64,000 bases of DNA from Fragum whitleyi (GCA_948146395.1 OX411548.1:65367020-65431019); one strand, 5' to 3'; shown: positions 20,301 through 34,050, counted from the first letter of the stretch. Notes: generated by a model not told the origin, from the letters alone. Program-made: numbers and translations.

Positions 20301-22734
20301 GTGTTGCTTGAAACAGGCAATTTCATCCTTATTTCCAATGTTTTCTCACATATGTTGTATATATTAAAAGCATTGAAAATAGTTTGTGGGCAAAAAGCTT
20401 ACTCAAACATGTACGGGTCCGAACATGTTCATAGCATTTATTTTTTATTTATTTATTTATTCTTTTGTTTCAGAAAATGAACATACTTTTCTAGTTCTAC
20501 TAATAATAAAAATGCATTTTTAAAAAAATTGAGTTTTCGGCAAGTGTCCGTTTCATTGGCTTTTAAAAGTCTTTCCGGGATAACAGATCCTAAGTAAGAA
20601 TGTGCACAAAAGTTTGTTTGATAAAATTTTAGATATAAATGTGCATTCTATCTCCGCACATTTCCTTGTTTTAAAGTACATATTAATTAGAATATCTCCT
20701 GAGAAATAAAATACAATTTGCCCAAAATACTCTGACCTAGAGATGAGTTTGATAGACATTGATAGCTATTTATTTGAAAGACGAAAATATAAAAATTACC
20801 GAAACATTAGCCATGAAAACAAATACCAGGAAGAGCGCAATAAAACACTCTTAGCCTACTTTCTTAAAACATTTATGAGAGGTCTTTAATAAAACATCTT
20901 GGAAATATCTTTAGTAGAATTTTGAGTATTTTGCCGTCAGATAAGAAAAGGGATTCAGGAAGCAAAATATTGACCTCTGCAAAGAATTTTTAATGATGGA
21001 CAACAAAAACATTGAAGATACATCATTATTCCAGAATTCTGCATTATATATCGTGAATTCTATTTTAACTACATATATGAATAATTCGGCTTAGGCTGTT
21101 GAAAAAATCCTTTCAAAACTAGGTATGTTTTGTGGTATTGGTTCATAATAAAAAGCTTAACTTCTTGTATTTGATAATTTTGATGGGCTTAAAGATTACT
21201 CAAAATAATTGTATGAGTCTTGAGCAAAATGCGACTAAAGACGTACTTCTTTTTTGGTTTTGCGGCCGATTCGTGACCGAACAGAAATCAGACATCATTG
21301 AGTCGATACCTACCTCTTGTAGGGATTCAACTGAGCGGTTGTACAGTGTGATATAACATGCCAATGTGGGACTGTTGAACTGTTCTGTGAAGTAAAAAAA
21401 AAACACCGTTAAAGGTTTACGATCACGTTCAACACTTGTTTTGTTGTACAAACTAGGTTTGTAAAATGTATTTTTGTATAGGCAAATAGGGTGTAGACGC
21501 AATTGAAAAAATAACTTGTAAATGTTACGGTAATGACAGTTACTCCACGCTATTTTGTGCAAAGAAACAGTTGCAAAACGGTCGTTACTGAAACAACAAA
21601 GTTATTTTGTCCCGCCCATGTTGCACATGTAACAGCACCTACTTTCTAGACGAACATTAGGTCTGATATTTTGATCAGTGTTGTACAAGTAAACTTTACC
21701 GGTTTTATTACATCTCATGTAGTGATCGGATTCTAATGAACATACTTGATTCTGACATGTATTTCACAGCATGTGACCCTTTAGCATGTCTATAAGATAT
21801 ACTGTTGGTCAAGTGGCTATAATTCTTCGTCAACAAAGTCGTTGCAAGTGCATGGTTCTGACATGTCAAACTATAGCCATTAAATACCGAACCACAGGAC
21901 GAAAGCAAACTAACGTCTTTGTTTTCGCAAAGGGCCTATGATTGGTTTCTTATATCGTCGCAGTCACTGCGCAGATTATATGCGTATTTGTTTGCGCAAA
22001 GGGTAATAATTAGTTTTCTTATATCAGTACGCCAATGATAATGATATCAAAGAACAGGTTCGAATTTCTTTTTGTTGAGTACATTAGATAATATTATGAG
22101 ATGATGAATAATAAGATTGCCCGGAAAATGTATTTGACAGAAACCGATAAAACTTTTCCTGTTACATGGCCATAAACTAATATTTAACGATACATTGGTT
22201 GTTCGTAATAAAGTAACTTGTAAAACATTTTTATAAGCGATACACGCACTAGTGTCTGGCTTATGATTTCAAATATAGGCTTGAATAAAGGATATAAAAC
22301 TTATCTCAAAGAGGCTTTGTCATGGAAAAATCGAAACAACAAAGCTTGCAAACTTTGTGAATAAACTCATTTTTTAAACGTGATGTTCACTAATGATATT
22401 AGGTGATTACTTTCATAAAATTGAAATTGATTAACTAGAATTATTATTTAAATTGAAATTGATTCGTTTGTGTAAAATAAAAAGGTCTAAAAGTGAAGAC
22501 AGGAAGAACATTGCTATCGTTGATTTGGTAGATTTCTGAAGTTACAAGTCTGATCAAAATATATGAATATATGTATCTAATTAAATCATTCTTACATATG
22601 TTTGTTCGTTTGTTTTAGCATATTTGAAGTTAAAGACATGTACAAAAAGGTTTATCGGAAACACGCGTTCACATAGCTTGGTCTCATTTGTCTTTAATTG
22701 AATTCGATTGATGAAAACATAGTATTAATTTCAA
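17311..22734. other. Long AT-rich stretch without recognised genes
   Basis: No frame here has protein-like composition over a useful length, and I recognise no RNA gene. The frames around 18.9-19.7 kb and 21.2-21.6 kb are AT-driven and lack motifs. Short features are an ATTT run at 20438-20461 and a GCCCGGGCGGAGCCCG-type palindrome at 18677-18691. Confidence 0.45.
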
Positions 22735-23029
22735 CAAGCATCGGGACTAAAACACCACGTTTGGAATTATGCCAATAGTAAACTTGATTCCCATGTTTGT
22801 ATATTACCTAGTGACATCATTAAGATGTATTAAAGAACTGAAAATCTGCATGCGAATATTTGACTCCCCATAACGTCACAGAAACATTTGTGACTAAAAT
22901 TAAGTGCTTGGTGTCAACCTCTTGAAACGCCACATGTGTATCCAAATATTGTTATTAAATATAAGTTCTTAAAAAGAATGACTAGATATTATCTTATTAA
23001 TTAGTTAAAAAGTACATATTTCCTTTTCT

Positions 23030-23980
23030 ACTATTAACGTCTGAAATTTGCAAACATTATTTTCATAATATTGTATTTAGTCACATATATGTTTTATGGT
23101 ACAAAATTAAAACAATTAATATTCTGATATAACTAAAATTAAAGAAAATCGGTGTCAACCTTTCCCAGAAATAGCTCAGTATTTAGAAACTAATTAAATC
23201 TCAAACGTCCAGGCTATGATTTTCACTTTTACATTGCTTAACATTTTTTATTCATTAATAAGATCAATCGACGAGACTCGTGACATGAACTTGTAATTGG
23301 GGACAATAAAAATGTAAAGATAATCTGAAATTTTAAAAACCAATAATCTTACCATAGTCATACAACTTTTATCAATGTTTGATATGGTCCGTCTACAAAT
23401 CTCGTCTTAATATATTGATTAAACATTCCAATAAGTATCACGTCATGCTGGGTGTTTAACAAGGTGATATTATTAATGACTAATTAATCCTCTAGTAACA
23501 GGTTCTTGTGTAATCAGAATGTAACCTCATTTTGCTTGAACTCCATGCATGTTTTCAAGTCAAACAAAATCAATGCTTTGTTTTTTTAACTTGATCCCAA
23601 AATGACTTTCATATTCCCGCGACACTATCTATACAGATTAAGCCCGAAGATAAAAATGGTTGTTTCTTGTTATTTATTTTTGTTATTTATATATAAATAA
23701 CTTATTAAAGACTTATTTAAGACTTATTTATTATTTGCATGGATAGAGGCCTTTGACGGGCTTGAGATACGCTGTATAATACATTATATAGCTTTGTTTA
23801 AATCCAGAATAGAGGAATGCAAAACCTAGGCCGATAAAATGAAGGTATTAACTATTAACGTCTGAAATTTGCATACATTATTTTCATAATATTGTTTTTA
23901 GTCACATATATGTTTTATGGTACAAAATTAAAACAATTAAAATTCCGATATAACTAAAATTAAACAAAGAGCAATTAAAA
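23030..23980 (+). repeat. Internal direct repeat of about 115 bp, private to copy A
   Basis: ATTAACGTCTGAAATTTGCA..TTTTATGGTACAAAATTAAA occurs at 23033-23150 and again at 23846-23965, about 812 bp apart. Copy B has only one version (37815-37925), so the second was gained in A or lost in B. Confidence 0.65.
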
Positions 23981-23988
23981 TAAAATAT

Positions 23989-25173
23989 GAGCATGTGCGT
24001 GACATTCCCAACAATTCCACATGTGTGCATAGCAAAGCTTCCGGTCAGCCTGTGCGTCCACATAGTCTGACCAGAGTCTTCACAGTGCGCTATAAAGAGA
24101 ATAGATGGTTTGTGACTTGATATTGAAAAGTTTATCGGGCAAGGCGTAGGAATTTATCTGGTGAGCCGGAGGCGAACCGGATAAATTCCGCAGCCGATCC
24201 CGATAAAATCTTCCATCTCAAGTCACCTATCATCTATTCTATTTATCCTGTAACATTCTTTTTTCAACGTCTATTCGAAATTTATTTACGGAAATATTAT
24301 CTAATCCCGATTTACCACACTGATTGTTCATCATTGGGGTGAATGGGTAGGTTGGATGTAGTGGTCGTTGACGTTCAAAGAACTCGATATTTGTAAGGAT
24401 TTCTGATGCTGTAATTATAAAATAGTTAACAAAAGAACAGTTAAGCAACACTTACATACCTCAAAGATTAAGCAGATGGATGATCTTACATTCAACCGCC
24501 ATCTCAACCGTCCATTTCATTTTCAAGTTTTTGTTGAAATGCAGCTAAAAGCAAATCTCACTTCAATGCCATCCTTGCTCTTAATCAGAGGATGGACATA
24601 GATTGAGATCAGATGCTAAGCTACTTTCTCCGAAATCTTTCCGGTCGAATAAAATCTGAGTTGAAACCATCCAGAGAGATCTAATTGTTTAAAATCATGA
24701 CAGTTTTCAGTCGAGGTTGAGTGTAAACACGCAAGTCAAGTTTCGTCACAAATCTATATAGATTACGTCATCATTCATGTATACTACGTCAGCGATGTTG
24801 TCGAGATTTGATTATTAGAAATAAGGAAATCGAGTGAAATTCATTTTACGGAAAAAGAAACTCAAATTCAATAGAAAAATGTGTTTTTTCAGACCTAACA
24901 GCCACAAAAGAAGATCCGGCAGATCGCGTGACCAAGTGACATGATATTTAAAGCTGTCACGTGATCAAGTGACCTAATATCAACAAGTTGATCATACCCC
25001 CTTTTATCAGGCAATATTTATAGCTAGTGATAGGATAAATAGATAGACAAGGTCTTAATCCCTCTTCTGGCAGTCCGCGTATATTCTTACTGCATTGTGT
25101 CGTTGTCTACGCTGCTCAGCATTTGAAACCCGTGCAAGTTTGGGTTGTTGGAAATGTCACACACATGCTCATA
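23989..25173. mobile_element. Family-C MITE split by a foldback insertion
   Basis: The left piece (23989-24102, TGACATTCCCAACAATTCC..CACAGTGCGCTATAAAG) and the right piece (25046-25173, AGACAAGGTCTTAATCCC..TTGTTGGAAATGTCACACAC) are continuous in copy B at 38599-38827. Confidence 0.75.
24103..25045. mobile_element. Foldback F4 insertion, private to copy A
   Basis: The first 140 bases form a hairpin: GTGACTTGA with TCAAGTCAC, TTTATCGGG with CCCGATAAA, GGAATTTATC with GATAAATTCC. At the tip, GGT-GA-GCC-GGA-GGC-GA-ACC (24160-24178) has GA facing GA under a triloop; lower down AA (24141-24142) faces GA (24196-24197). An 800-bp tail follows. AATAGAT occurs at both junctions and may be a target duplication. 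Two TCACGTGATCAAGTGAC-like palindromes lie near 24955-24972. Confidence 0.65.
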
Positions 25174-26479
25174 TATAACTTACTATCGCATACAAACTTA
25201 ATTTCCGTTCTGTCGAAAGAGACCGGATAAATAAGAATATGAATAGAAAAAAGCCATATGGGTTTGATCACTTGTGGGGTAGGACGGAAATATGATAGAT
25301 TATAAACGATAATCCTAAAATCTATAAGCTTGACACTATAGTAATGCTTTTTCTACACGTATTGAGTATGTCGCGTCTGTGGATTCTTCGATTTGTATAA
25401 TCTCTAAGCAACATCACAAAAAATGCCCTATTCCTGATACGAATTTTCTCTCTAGTTCTTTTAAAGTTCTTAATATACGAATTTAAATATAAACACTTAA
25501 ATCAGTTTTCAAAGAAGAATTAACTGGACAAAGGCATTTGCTTATCATTATTTTGTTTTTGTTTTTTTATTTTTTGTATACTTCAGTGCAAATGCAACAT
25601 TTCATGTGCTACACCGCATTTTATCAGAATCGCAGCACACATTTAATACCATGTTAATTGGATAAACAACAAACATCCGCCTTAATCGATATAAGCAGAC
25701 GACATGTCATTCATACTTCAGCTTTTTGAAAATAATTTTGAAATGCCTGCAACTATATGAATATGTTCGTCAAAGAAAATAGACTGTTTGAAACGAAAAG
25801 GCATTAAAGATTCGTAATTGCATTTCATGATATAAAGGATAATCGTATGTTTTAGTCTTGGGTCGATTTATATTTCATTGAGTGTACAACAAAAGCTATA
25901 TTTTCGAAAACAGTAGTTAGGCAGTAGAAGACAACCCTAGTTCAACCGGCATAGCCAAAACATCGTGGAAAAGGGTAATTTTGTACAGAACAACCATCTA
26001 CATGACTGTTGTATATAATTGACCGGTATATTAACAACATCAAGTTAAAATGGTAACTAGGTACTCCCACAACAGTTGGCAAAAAATAGATATACATTAT
26101 TTTTTTTCATAAAACTGTTTGATCATTTAGCAATACACCCCTTTCTATCTCACAAAATGATTATTATATAAGTATTTGTAACATTACATGGCCTTTAAGC
26201 TTTTTATGTTTTGTTAGCTAGCAAAGCGTCAGTTTTGCTGGCTTTAGTTAACATACAAAATTCTGAGGAAGTCTCAAAGTTCAAATGAGTGCAAACTGCC
26301 TCTGGCAGCTAAACCACTAAATTAATGAATGCTTTCGCAATAAAATGTAGTTCTCCTGTAATGTTGCATATGTCTGCAGTTTCACCCCCTCATACTTTAA
26401 GATCGTAAGGGCAAATCGGGCTTATGGTGAGATGTGTGATAATTGGATATCCCTCGAACGTCGTTCGTCATCAACCCTC

Positions 26480-26970
26480 TTTAGTGTTTATATCATAGGG
26501 GCAAAAATTCATGAATATTGGATAGGAATGTTGGTCAGGTCATGAAGATGAACCGTATAAATTAAAATTTGAAATATTCCATATGAAAACTCGAGAAAAG
26601 GATGTCTGTTGACACTTTCTTTGTTTACATTATAAGGGTCATACATTTAGCGCATTTATGAAGAAACTTAAGTCAAAATGATAAAACCTTCTGAAAGAGC
26701 AAAGTTCATCTAAAAATACAAAAGTAGGGACATGAAAATTTGGCTCACCCGTGATGAACAATGACCATAATACTTTTTATGTCAGAAAGGTGACGCAATT
26801 AGAAAAAGAGAACATCTGAACAGAAATAAGGAAAGAAAAATCGGGATTTATCAGATTTTTTTCACACTCACAGCTGTACAGTGTATTGGATTGCGGATTT
26901 CCAAGAATGTCACATGTGTGCAAAGTCATGACTTTGCTTGACCAGAATTTTTACTATGCACACTACATTG
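26480..26970 (+). repeat. Degenerate clam-type repeat and family-C fragment, copy A
   Basis: 26480-26700 has the AATTCATGAATATTGGATAG, GGTCAGGTCATGAAGATGAA and TTTGTTTACATTATAAGGG pieces of the repeat at 12895. 26905-26970 (AATGTCACATGTGTGCAAAG, CTTGACCAGAATTTTTAC) is a half family-C MITE. Both recur in copy B at 40570-40760 and 41000-41070. Confidence 0.5.
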
Positions 26971-27120
26971 TACGGTCACTTGGATGGACTGTATTCAAAT
27001 AAGAACTCATTCGAAAGTATGCTTTCTAACTCCCCGCTTTATTTTTTCATTATTATATGTTACAATTATGGTGTGATGTTACACCATACCTAACATACCT
27101 GACATGCATGTTGACAAAGT

Positions 27121-27496
27121 AATAGAGGATAATCGTTTGTTTTAGTTTAAGGTCGATTAATATTTCATTTAGTTAACATTTTGTTGTTCACAAAATGAAT
27201 TATTAATCGATTTTACTCGAAAAATAAACGATTATTCTATTTCTTTATGCCAAATATGCGACAAAATTTGAAATTTCTTTGGCATATTTTCGTAAAACGC
27301 GTCATATTGCACGTGATTGCTATGCAACGTTCATTGTGACGTCACTTATTTAGCCCCGCATATATGACGTCAGTAAGGATGAAATGCATAAAAGCAGGGT
27401 TTAAGCTTTTGATTATTGCACTGCTTTTGCGGTGAGATAATCAAGTGATAATCTACCGTTATTTCTCGTTAATACACCAAAAAGCATTAAAGAAAT
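27121..27496 (+). mobile_element. Foldback F1, copy in A
   Basis: AATAGAGGATAATCGTTTGT on the left and AAACGATTATTCTATTTC mark the arms, but the apex is deleted (AACATTTTGTTGTT). The tail is intact, with TGACGTCA at 27337-27344 and 27365-27372, and ends at AAAGCATTAAAGAAA. Confidence 0.7.
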
Positions 27497-27526
27497 GAAA
27501 ATTTATTGTTTGCTAAGGAGCCTTTT

Positions 27527-27645
27527 GAGACTGAGTTTATATAATGCATACTAAGAGTTTTGTATAAAAATATCTAACCGGGCGGGGGGAATTGATAATA
27601 GTCGAGGCTCTGCCGTCAGGTATACGTTTTATCTTAATTTTTGAC
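27527..27645 (+). mobile_element. Half of foldback F2, copy in A
   Basis: AGAGTTTTGTATAAAAATAT, GGGGGAATTGATAATAGTCG and GAGGCTCTGCCG match the left arm and apex of F2 (55728 onward); the right arm is lost. The paralogous half copy in B is at 41655-41770. Confidence 0.65.
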
Positions 27646-27739
27646 TCCAGGGGCGAAATGTTTTGTTGATCGATTTTTTTTTAAAACTTAGGATAACAAC
27701 TTTGACCGAATGGATTTTTATACACGCAATACACGTTAA

Positions 27740-28024
27740 TGATTGATTGATTGAATGGAGTTTAACGCCGCTTTCAACATTATTTCACTTATATCGCGGC
27801 GGCCGGAGAACCTAATCGTTTCCTGGTATTTCCCTCACTGGTACAGCCATCACAATATTTCCTAGCTTCCAGCTGCCATCGCACATACATGTAGGTCTAC
27901 GATTATCAACACATTATTGAGAGAAAAATAGTCTGAAAGAATGAGTGCCGCCGTCGAGGATCGAATCCGGGACCTCTAGATTGACAACCCGTCGCGCTAC
28001 CAACTGCGATATGACGGCGGCTCC
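27740..28024 (-). mobile_element. tRNA-derived SINE with 11-bp TSD, copy in A
   Basis: Reverse-strand SINE: (TGATT)n tail at the left, tRNA head at the right (box A-like TATCGCAGTTGG and box B-like GATTCGATCC on the minus strand). ATACACGTTAA flanks it at 27729-27739 and 28025-28035. The copy at 41891-42173 has the same flanks, so the insertion is older than the duplication. Confidence 0.85.
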
Positions 28025-28237
28025 ATACACGTTAAAGGGCCATATAATGTGTTTTATATAAAGCACATGTAATATACACAAAGTCCCTTGAAGTGGGAGG
28101 ATTTTCATCAGGCATTGATTAATATTGATTCAAATTTAGGAATTTAAGTCCATCATCACGCTTGAAACATGTCCTTGGCATAACGTGGTCGAGAGCGGTT
28201 TAACCGGTATCATGTAAGTGGAAACAGTTACCTGTAG

Positions 28238-28655
28238 TAACATCGTAACATTGACGTTCACCTCGATCAAAATTATTATAAATCGCTCACTCAGCGCTCC
28301 ATTCATTCATTTCAAACACTCACTCAAAACGTTCAAATCGTTCCAAAATTAACAGAAACGCAATATCAATAATTACATTCAAAATAAAAATCGTTATAAA
28401 AACGCGATTTCACTGAATGAATTGAGTTATCATCTGATTGGTTGTTAAGACACAGAAAGATATTCATAGAACTTGTATGCATATTCAATTAAAGGGATGT
28501 AAAAAAATATCGCTAAATGTGTTTATCCTGAACAAAATTAGCGATATTGTATTACCTGCCTTAAAATATTCATTCAAAATTCGCTCCACACACTAATTTT
28601 AAATCATTCCAAAATCATCCAATTTGTTAATTTCATGTTGTTTCCAACTGTACTT
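28238..28655 (-). mobile_element. Family-A MITE, copy in A
   Basis: It runs from ACATCGTAACATTGACGTTC through CTCACTCAGCGCTCCATTC and AATTAGCGATATTGTATTAC to TTGTTAATTTCATGTTGTTT. Same insertion at 42395-42805 in B. Confidence 0.7.
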
Positions 28656-30049
28656 TACTTTGCCTAGCTTGACAGAAGAAGAAATTTGAAGTCCAATTGA
28701 TATAGTCCATGTTGTACTTAGGTGAGTGAGTTAAAGGGAGATGCTAATGGATGAGTGATGTTTACAAATGATGGGCAATTAAAACACAGCCTTAAAGTTG
28801 TTTCTACTGCGTAAATCTTGTATTAAAGACAGTAAATTCAGACTCCTTGAAGCCAATCTTATGTTTGGTGAAATTAGCTGTTTTGAAATATGTTCGATGT
28901 TATCTGACTGAATATACCCGCAAAACAGAACTATTGGTTCCTACAGACATTCATTTTCCTGGAATTCATAGTTTGTGGAAACGTCTGCAATAAACAGTGA
29001 ACCCCGGGTATAAAAGCTTCTTTTGGGACTTGGAGTAATGCCTTTTTTCTATATATTAATATCATTATGAAATGATGGTTAATTTAAAAAAAAAAATCAA
29101 CACAGGGACCAAATTATAACTCCGTTATACATCGTTTTAACTCATACCATGATAAATGGACTTTAATTTTCGTTTTATTTATTTATTCCTTTCTCTTTTT
29201 ATTCATTTTATTTATTTTCTTATTCGTTTTTGTAATGTCATTTATGACACTACTTTGACCCAAGCTAGCATACCATTATTATAAACCATGGACTACTCTT
29301 GAAGCAAATTTCTCATCAGCTGAACAAAAGATCAATGGATGTTTGCTTTTTGCATTGTATCTCTTTGAATGAAGCGTCTCTGGTGTCAAAATACCAGAAG
29401 ATAAGATGTTAAAAGTCTGTTGCCTTCATATAGTAGGCATGTTTTTATAAAACGGTCGATAGGACAATCGAGTGCTGATACACCGTAACTAAATTTGATA
29501 AAAAAAATGTGCTGTCATGAAACGTAGAAAACGAGGAGACCACCGGGGAGACAAGTAAACAACTACGAGGCAAAATGACGATTGTCGCAAATTGACCGAT
29601 CGGTTTGAGGTCGGGAAGGATCATAGAATTTTAAGGTTTAATATCTTTACAGCATAGTTCAATTTTGGTTGAGTGTATATACATTAGATTTTGAAGAAAG
29701 AGTTACACGCGTCCAAAGTTTTGATTTGCTCTTCTTATAAAGTTTTTTTTTCTTTTCCCTCGCACTTAAAATAATAAAAAGGATGAATATATCTTATGCT
29801 CGAAATACATAGATGGATATGTCTCAAATGACAGGGTGTCAGTGGTGAAACGTCAAAAAGCGACCGAAATAGAAAGCTCACACACTTCAAAATCTAGTAG
29901 TTTAAATCAAAAACATAAAAAAGGGAAAACATCAAACTTGAACTAGTTACATATAATTTAACTAATGTTGTTAAAGATCAAAGAGAGATATCCTGTTGCC
30001 TTCACCTCATGTAAGATGGCGAGATGAAATGCGAGGAATCACTCACGCA

Positions 30050-32790
30050 AACCTAGCAAATAAATGATATTATTACCGGCTTGGACTCCAGGGGATATCA
30101 AAGCAAATGAATCTAGGAGTAGATTAGCTAATACACGGACAGGAGAAAGGAGTGACCGTGATGGAATTATACCATCGAGTCAATTCTGATTCTTTGAGAC
30201 GATAATCATTGTAATAGATACATTTGTCTAATTGGCTAGGTATCTACGGGATTTAGAAGGCTAACGACCGCTGGACAAATATATATGGATGGTTCATTTT
30301 GATTTCGTTCTTAAAATAAATGGATTCCATTTACCAGAACTAGAATGACTGGCTAAGAATAACTGGTGTGGAGCCAACATAAACTTGATTTCAACATATG
30401 ACCTTTACCTATGTGATAGGAGAAAACTGAAAATGTATTTAAATGGAACATCAATTCAAAATGGAGAATATTTGTGTCGTATTGCTGTAAGCTTAATCTA
30501 AAATTGTACCATAAACTTGGTAAAAATAAGCCAATCCATTGACATCAATTTCCCTCCTAATTGAGGCTTTGTCCATTTTTTTCGACACAAATTTATTTTG
30601 TTACTATGCTAAGTAAGATAGACAAGTATACATATTGACTTTGACTCCGAAGTGCTTAGGTGTAACCCCGCGTGACAAGCTGCGCTATCGAAGCTCGAAA
30701 CAAACATCCTTGCATCAACCATGACAAGGAAAACAGATACTTCGGTGATATTAAGAAGGAAAATGCTTGAAAAGGACATCTTCTAAAGAATAGTTCTTGC
30801 ATAGATTAACTTGAAAAATTAATTAAATGCGTCTGAGAAACTATTAGATTTCTTTCCAAAACTCAAAACATGGCATCCGACGGATCCAAATTACTAACCC
30901 ATTTCATAATCTTTCACTCTTGAAGTTCTTCGTGAAGCTTTAAGATGCTAATCGCATAGCGAAAACAAGATATTTCCAGAGTCTAAGCTATAATCAAATT
31001 GCGACATGGGCTGACCCGGTGTTCATTATGTATTCATCAGCCACCCATAATCTTCAATCAGAGAAACAATCAGGACTCAATGGACACACGGGGAATATAT
31101 TTTACAGTCCCGAGAAGACACCCAGTCTTATTCATTAGGAGTTAATGGTTATGGACGTGGTTATGAACGTTGCGACTTGGTCTCATTTTTATTCGATGTA
31201 CCTTTCGGATAAAAAATAAGAATATGCTTCCGGTAAAAAGACTGGGCATCCGCGTGAAAGTGCCTAAAGGGAATCTCAGTAGGAAAATTGTTATTTCCTG
31301 GTCACCAAAACTAAAGGCCCACTGAGAAGATAAGTAAAAGACATGTTTAAATATGATGAGATAAAATCCCCATCGTCATATAAGCTTCATTTTAATTAAA
31401 TTAAATAATTCGTTATATTTTTTGTGAGATCTTTACTGACTTGCCAAGTGACTTACATTTTTCTCAGATTAAATACTTTGTTACTTCTATGTCAGATCTC
31501 CACCAATTTAATCTTGCGATGTAAGTTACATTTTTTTCGTAACAACAGCCTCTTGCTAAAGATTCAATACTCTGGTATAGAATTTAGTGAAATTGAATAC
31601 TTTGTTGCAGCTTTGGTGCATCTTTTGCTACTGGCTTTTTTACTTTTCAAAGGCCCTGGGTAAAGGAAGATTTTCTTTTAAAAAAAATACCATAATACTT
31701 GACGTTTAAAAAGAGGTTATTTTTAGAATTGTCTCTCTTCAATCCGTTCTACAAATATCATATTACAGAATGCACTTTATTGTTGATTTGTCTTCGTCTC
31801 CGGATGTCGTAAAGATATTGGACGATAGCTACTTAGCAATTTAAAAGGCTGTTCAGTGCACCCCTGTCTAGTCTAAATTTTGATACAACGATCATGCCAC
31901 TACATATGTGAAAATCAGGTTATTTCAATATATATTGAAAATTCTTAAATTATCAATCGCTTATTGGTCTAAATTATTCGAAAATATTAAGTTTTATTAT
32001 CTCCCCAAGTTATAAAGAAGGATTGAATGCTTAACGATATCGATAAATAGCGGCCATTTTGGCCAAAAGAAAAAAAAGGTATTTGGTGTTCGATGGGACC
32101 GAAATCCTGATATGCTTTTCTTGGCATGCTTCGGCTTTATGTGACACCATTTTACCGCCTGTTTATACATAAATATATTATTTTATTCTAACTGTAGCCT
32201 CATTGTATATCTTAACTTAGCATTATCGTTCGATAATTATTTATTTCGATTTCATTTTCGTACTTCTTCTGTGCTCCTTTTTATTGAACTACATTTAAAA
32301 AACAACAACATTACGTCATATAATTTCACATTAACTATCATCCTAAACAACATTTGTTGCAGTTTAAGTTGTTGACAATAATCTTGCAAGTGTATGACCG
32401 AAAATTGAGGATTGTTTCAAAAGTATTTGAACCTTATCGGAAATTATGTTAATATTAGTGAAACAAGGACTATTAAAGGCTTGAACACGCACAATTATTG
32501 TTTTGTAATTGAAAAATCTTAGACACCTTTTCTTCGAATATAATAGAATGATAAAATATGAGGATCTCTTACGCAAGTGTTGTGCAAATGAATGATATTG
32601 TTTCCCTTCATGACCCGTTGGAATGAAAAGGCAAATGAACCTAGTAGTAGATTAGATAACATATAGGGCGAAGAAAGAAATTATCCTAACAAATAAAATC
32701 ATCTCATTCTTTAGGATAATAATGATTGTCAAAGATGCATTACGTAATTGTCAAAACACCACTGGGGAATCCGCAGGCCATTGACCTGAT
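30050..32790 (+). repeat. Ancient internal direct repeat within the duplication
   Basis: 30055-30270 (AAATGATATTATTACCGGCT, AAATGAATCTAGGAGTAGAT, GATAATCATTGTAATAGAT) is weakly but collinearly similar to 32588-32790 (GAATGATATTGTTTCCCTTC, AAATGAACCTAGTAGTAGAT, GATAATAATGATTGTC). Both halves occur again in copy B at 46510 and 49055. No coding potential seen. Confidence 0.5.
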
Positions 32791-33334
32791 AAATATATGT
32801 GAATAGAAATGTACATTTAGTAGGTCCCATTCTTTTATTCAGGTGGAAAATGTATGGCTCAAAATTAACTAAATACTTTATTCTTGTTCTCATAAAATTC
32901 TCGATTTTTACAATGTACATTATTTTTTAAACGCTGGGCTGCTTATATATAGATTCTGAAAAAATCTGCGACATCGATGGTCAATTCATTTGGCACTACG
33001 TTGCTTGTTAAATGCATTTAATAGATAATTTATTTGAAAAAAAAAAAAAAAAAACATCATCGTTATTTTTTAATAGCACAAAAGTTTTAAAAAATCATTA
33101 TAGTAATGTAAAAAGGGTATAAGTTATTTAAATAACCAGATGACTTCTGAATCGTTTACCTTAAAATTGTGTTTATATTACCAAGGGAGTCCTTTATGGG
33201 AGACGTATGGCTTTATCAGGAAGAAATCAGACGCCAAGCCGTTTAAACTACCTTCGGCAACAAAGACTTTAATGTGTTTATGATAGTTAGACGTTTGGAA
33301 CATTTTAATCGGCGAACCACAACCGCAAAACTGT

Positions 33335-33748
33335 TAAACACATCGTGATATTGATAAGTTTCTTGAATAAAATTTATTCGGGGCAATGGGGGAGTTTGGG
33401 TGCACTGTAATAGAGACAACAAAAAATCGATAATTTCGTCTAAAAGTAAGGAATTAGCGATATTTCATTACCTCCGTTTAGCAGTTTAGCAAAATCTACG
33501 AACTTTACAGTTTTTGTGTCATGGACGAATTAAGCGCTGAAAATCAACATTAGAAAATGTTCAATAATTTGATCGATTTGAATGAAATGCGGGTCGGGTC
33601 TTTTAAAATATTTTTTGACGATTCCGGGGCATTTTTGATGGGTTTGATTGAGTGTTTGGATTGCATGAATGGAGCCCTCAGCGAGTGATTTGGAATTGTT
33701 TTGATCGAGGCGAGTGTATATTTCACGATGATATTAACCGTCGTTGTT
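33335..33748 (+). mobile_element. Family-A MITE, copy in A
   Basis: ACACATCGTGATATTGATAA, the GCGATATTTCATTACCTCC inner block, AATGGAGCCCTCAGCGAGTG and TTTCACGATGATATTAACCG. Paralogue in B at 51180-51545. Confidence 0.65.
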
Positions 33749-33792
33749 TATCGCAAGAGAACGGCTCTTAGTCTACAGTGCTTGTTATAAAT

Positions 33793-34050
33793 GTGACCCG
33801 TCACGCGAAAAGGGACCATCCGGGTATACTGTTAAATGAATTATTGAAGAAGATATTTGATCCGGCAAAGGTCAACCTGAAGTCGCGTTTCAAAAATTCT
33901 TTCACTAGACGGTAGATTGATCATTCTAGATTCAGAAAATAAGCACGACGCAAAAAGTTTCGACCCTAGTCAGTCTGCGCAGTCCGCGCAGTCTGACTAG
34001 GGTCGACGCTTTACGCACTACCGAGATGGTTCCCTTTCGCGTGACGGGTT
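33793..34050 (+). mobile_element. Family-B MITE, private to copy A
   Basis: Well-preserved ends: GTGACCCGTCACGCGAAAAG and TTTCGCGTGACGGGTT. A near-perfect inner palindrome CCCTAGTCAGTCTGCGCAG/CTGACTAGGG sits near 33963-34003. Copy B at about 51575 goes straight from TTGTTGTAAAAG to ATTCGGTCA with no MITE. Confidence 0.8.

Noticed and set aside
21200..21562. 120-codon minus-strand frame
   Set aside because: No domain, no supporting splice or start context, and overlapping plus-strand frame of similar quality; treated as chance.
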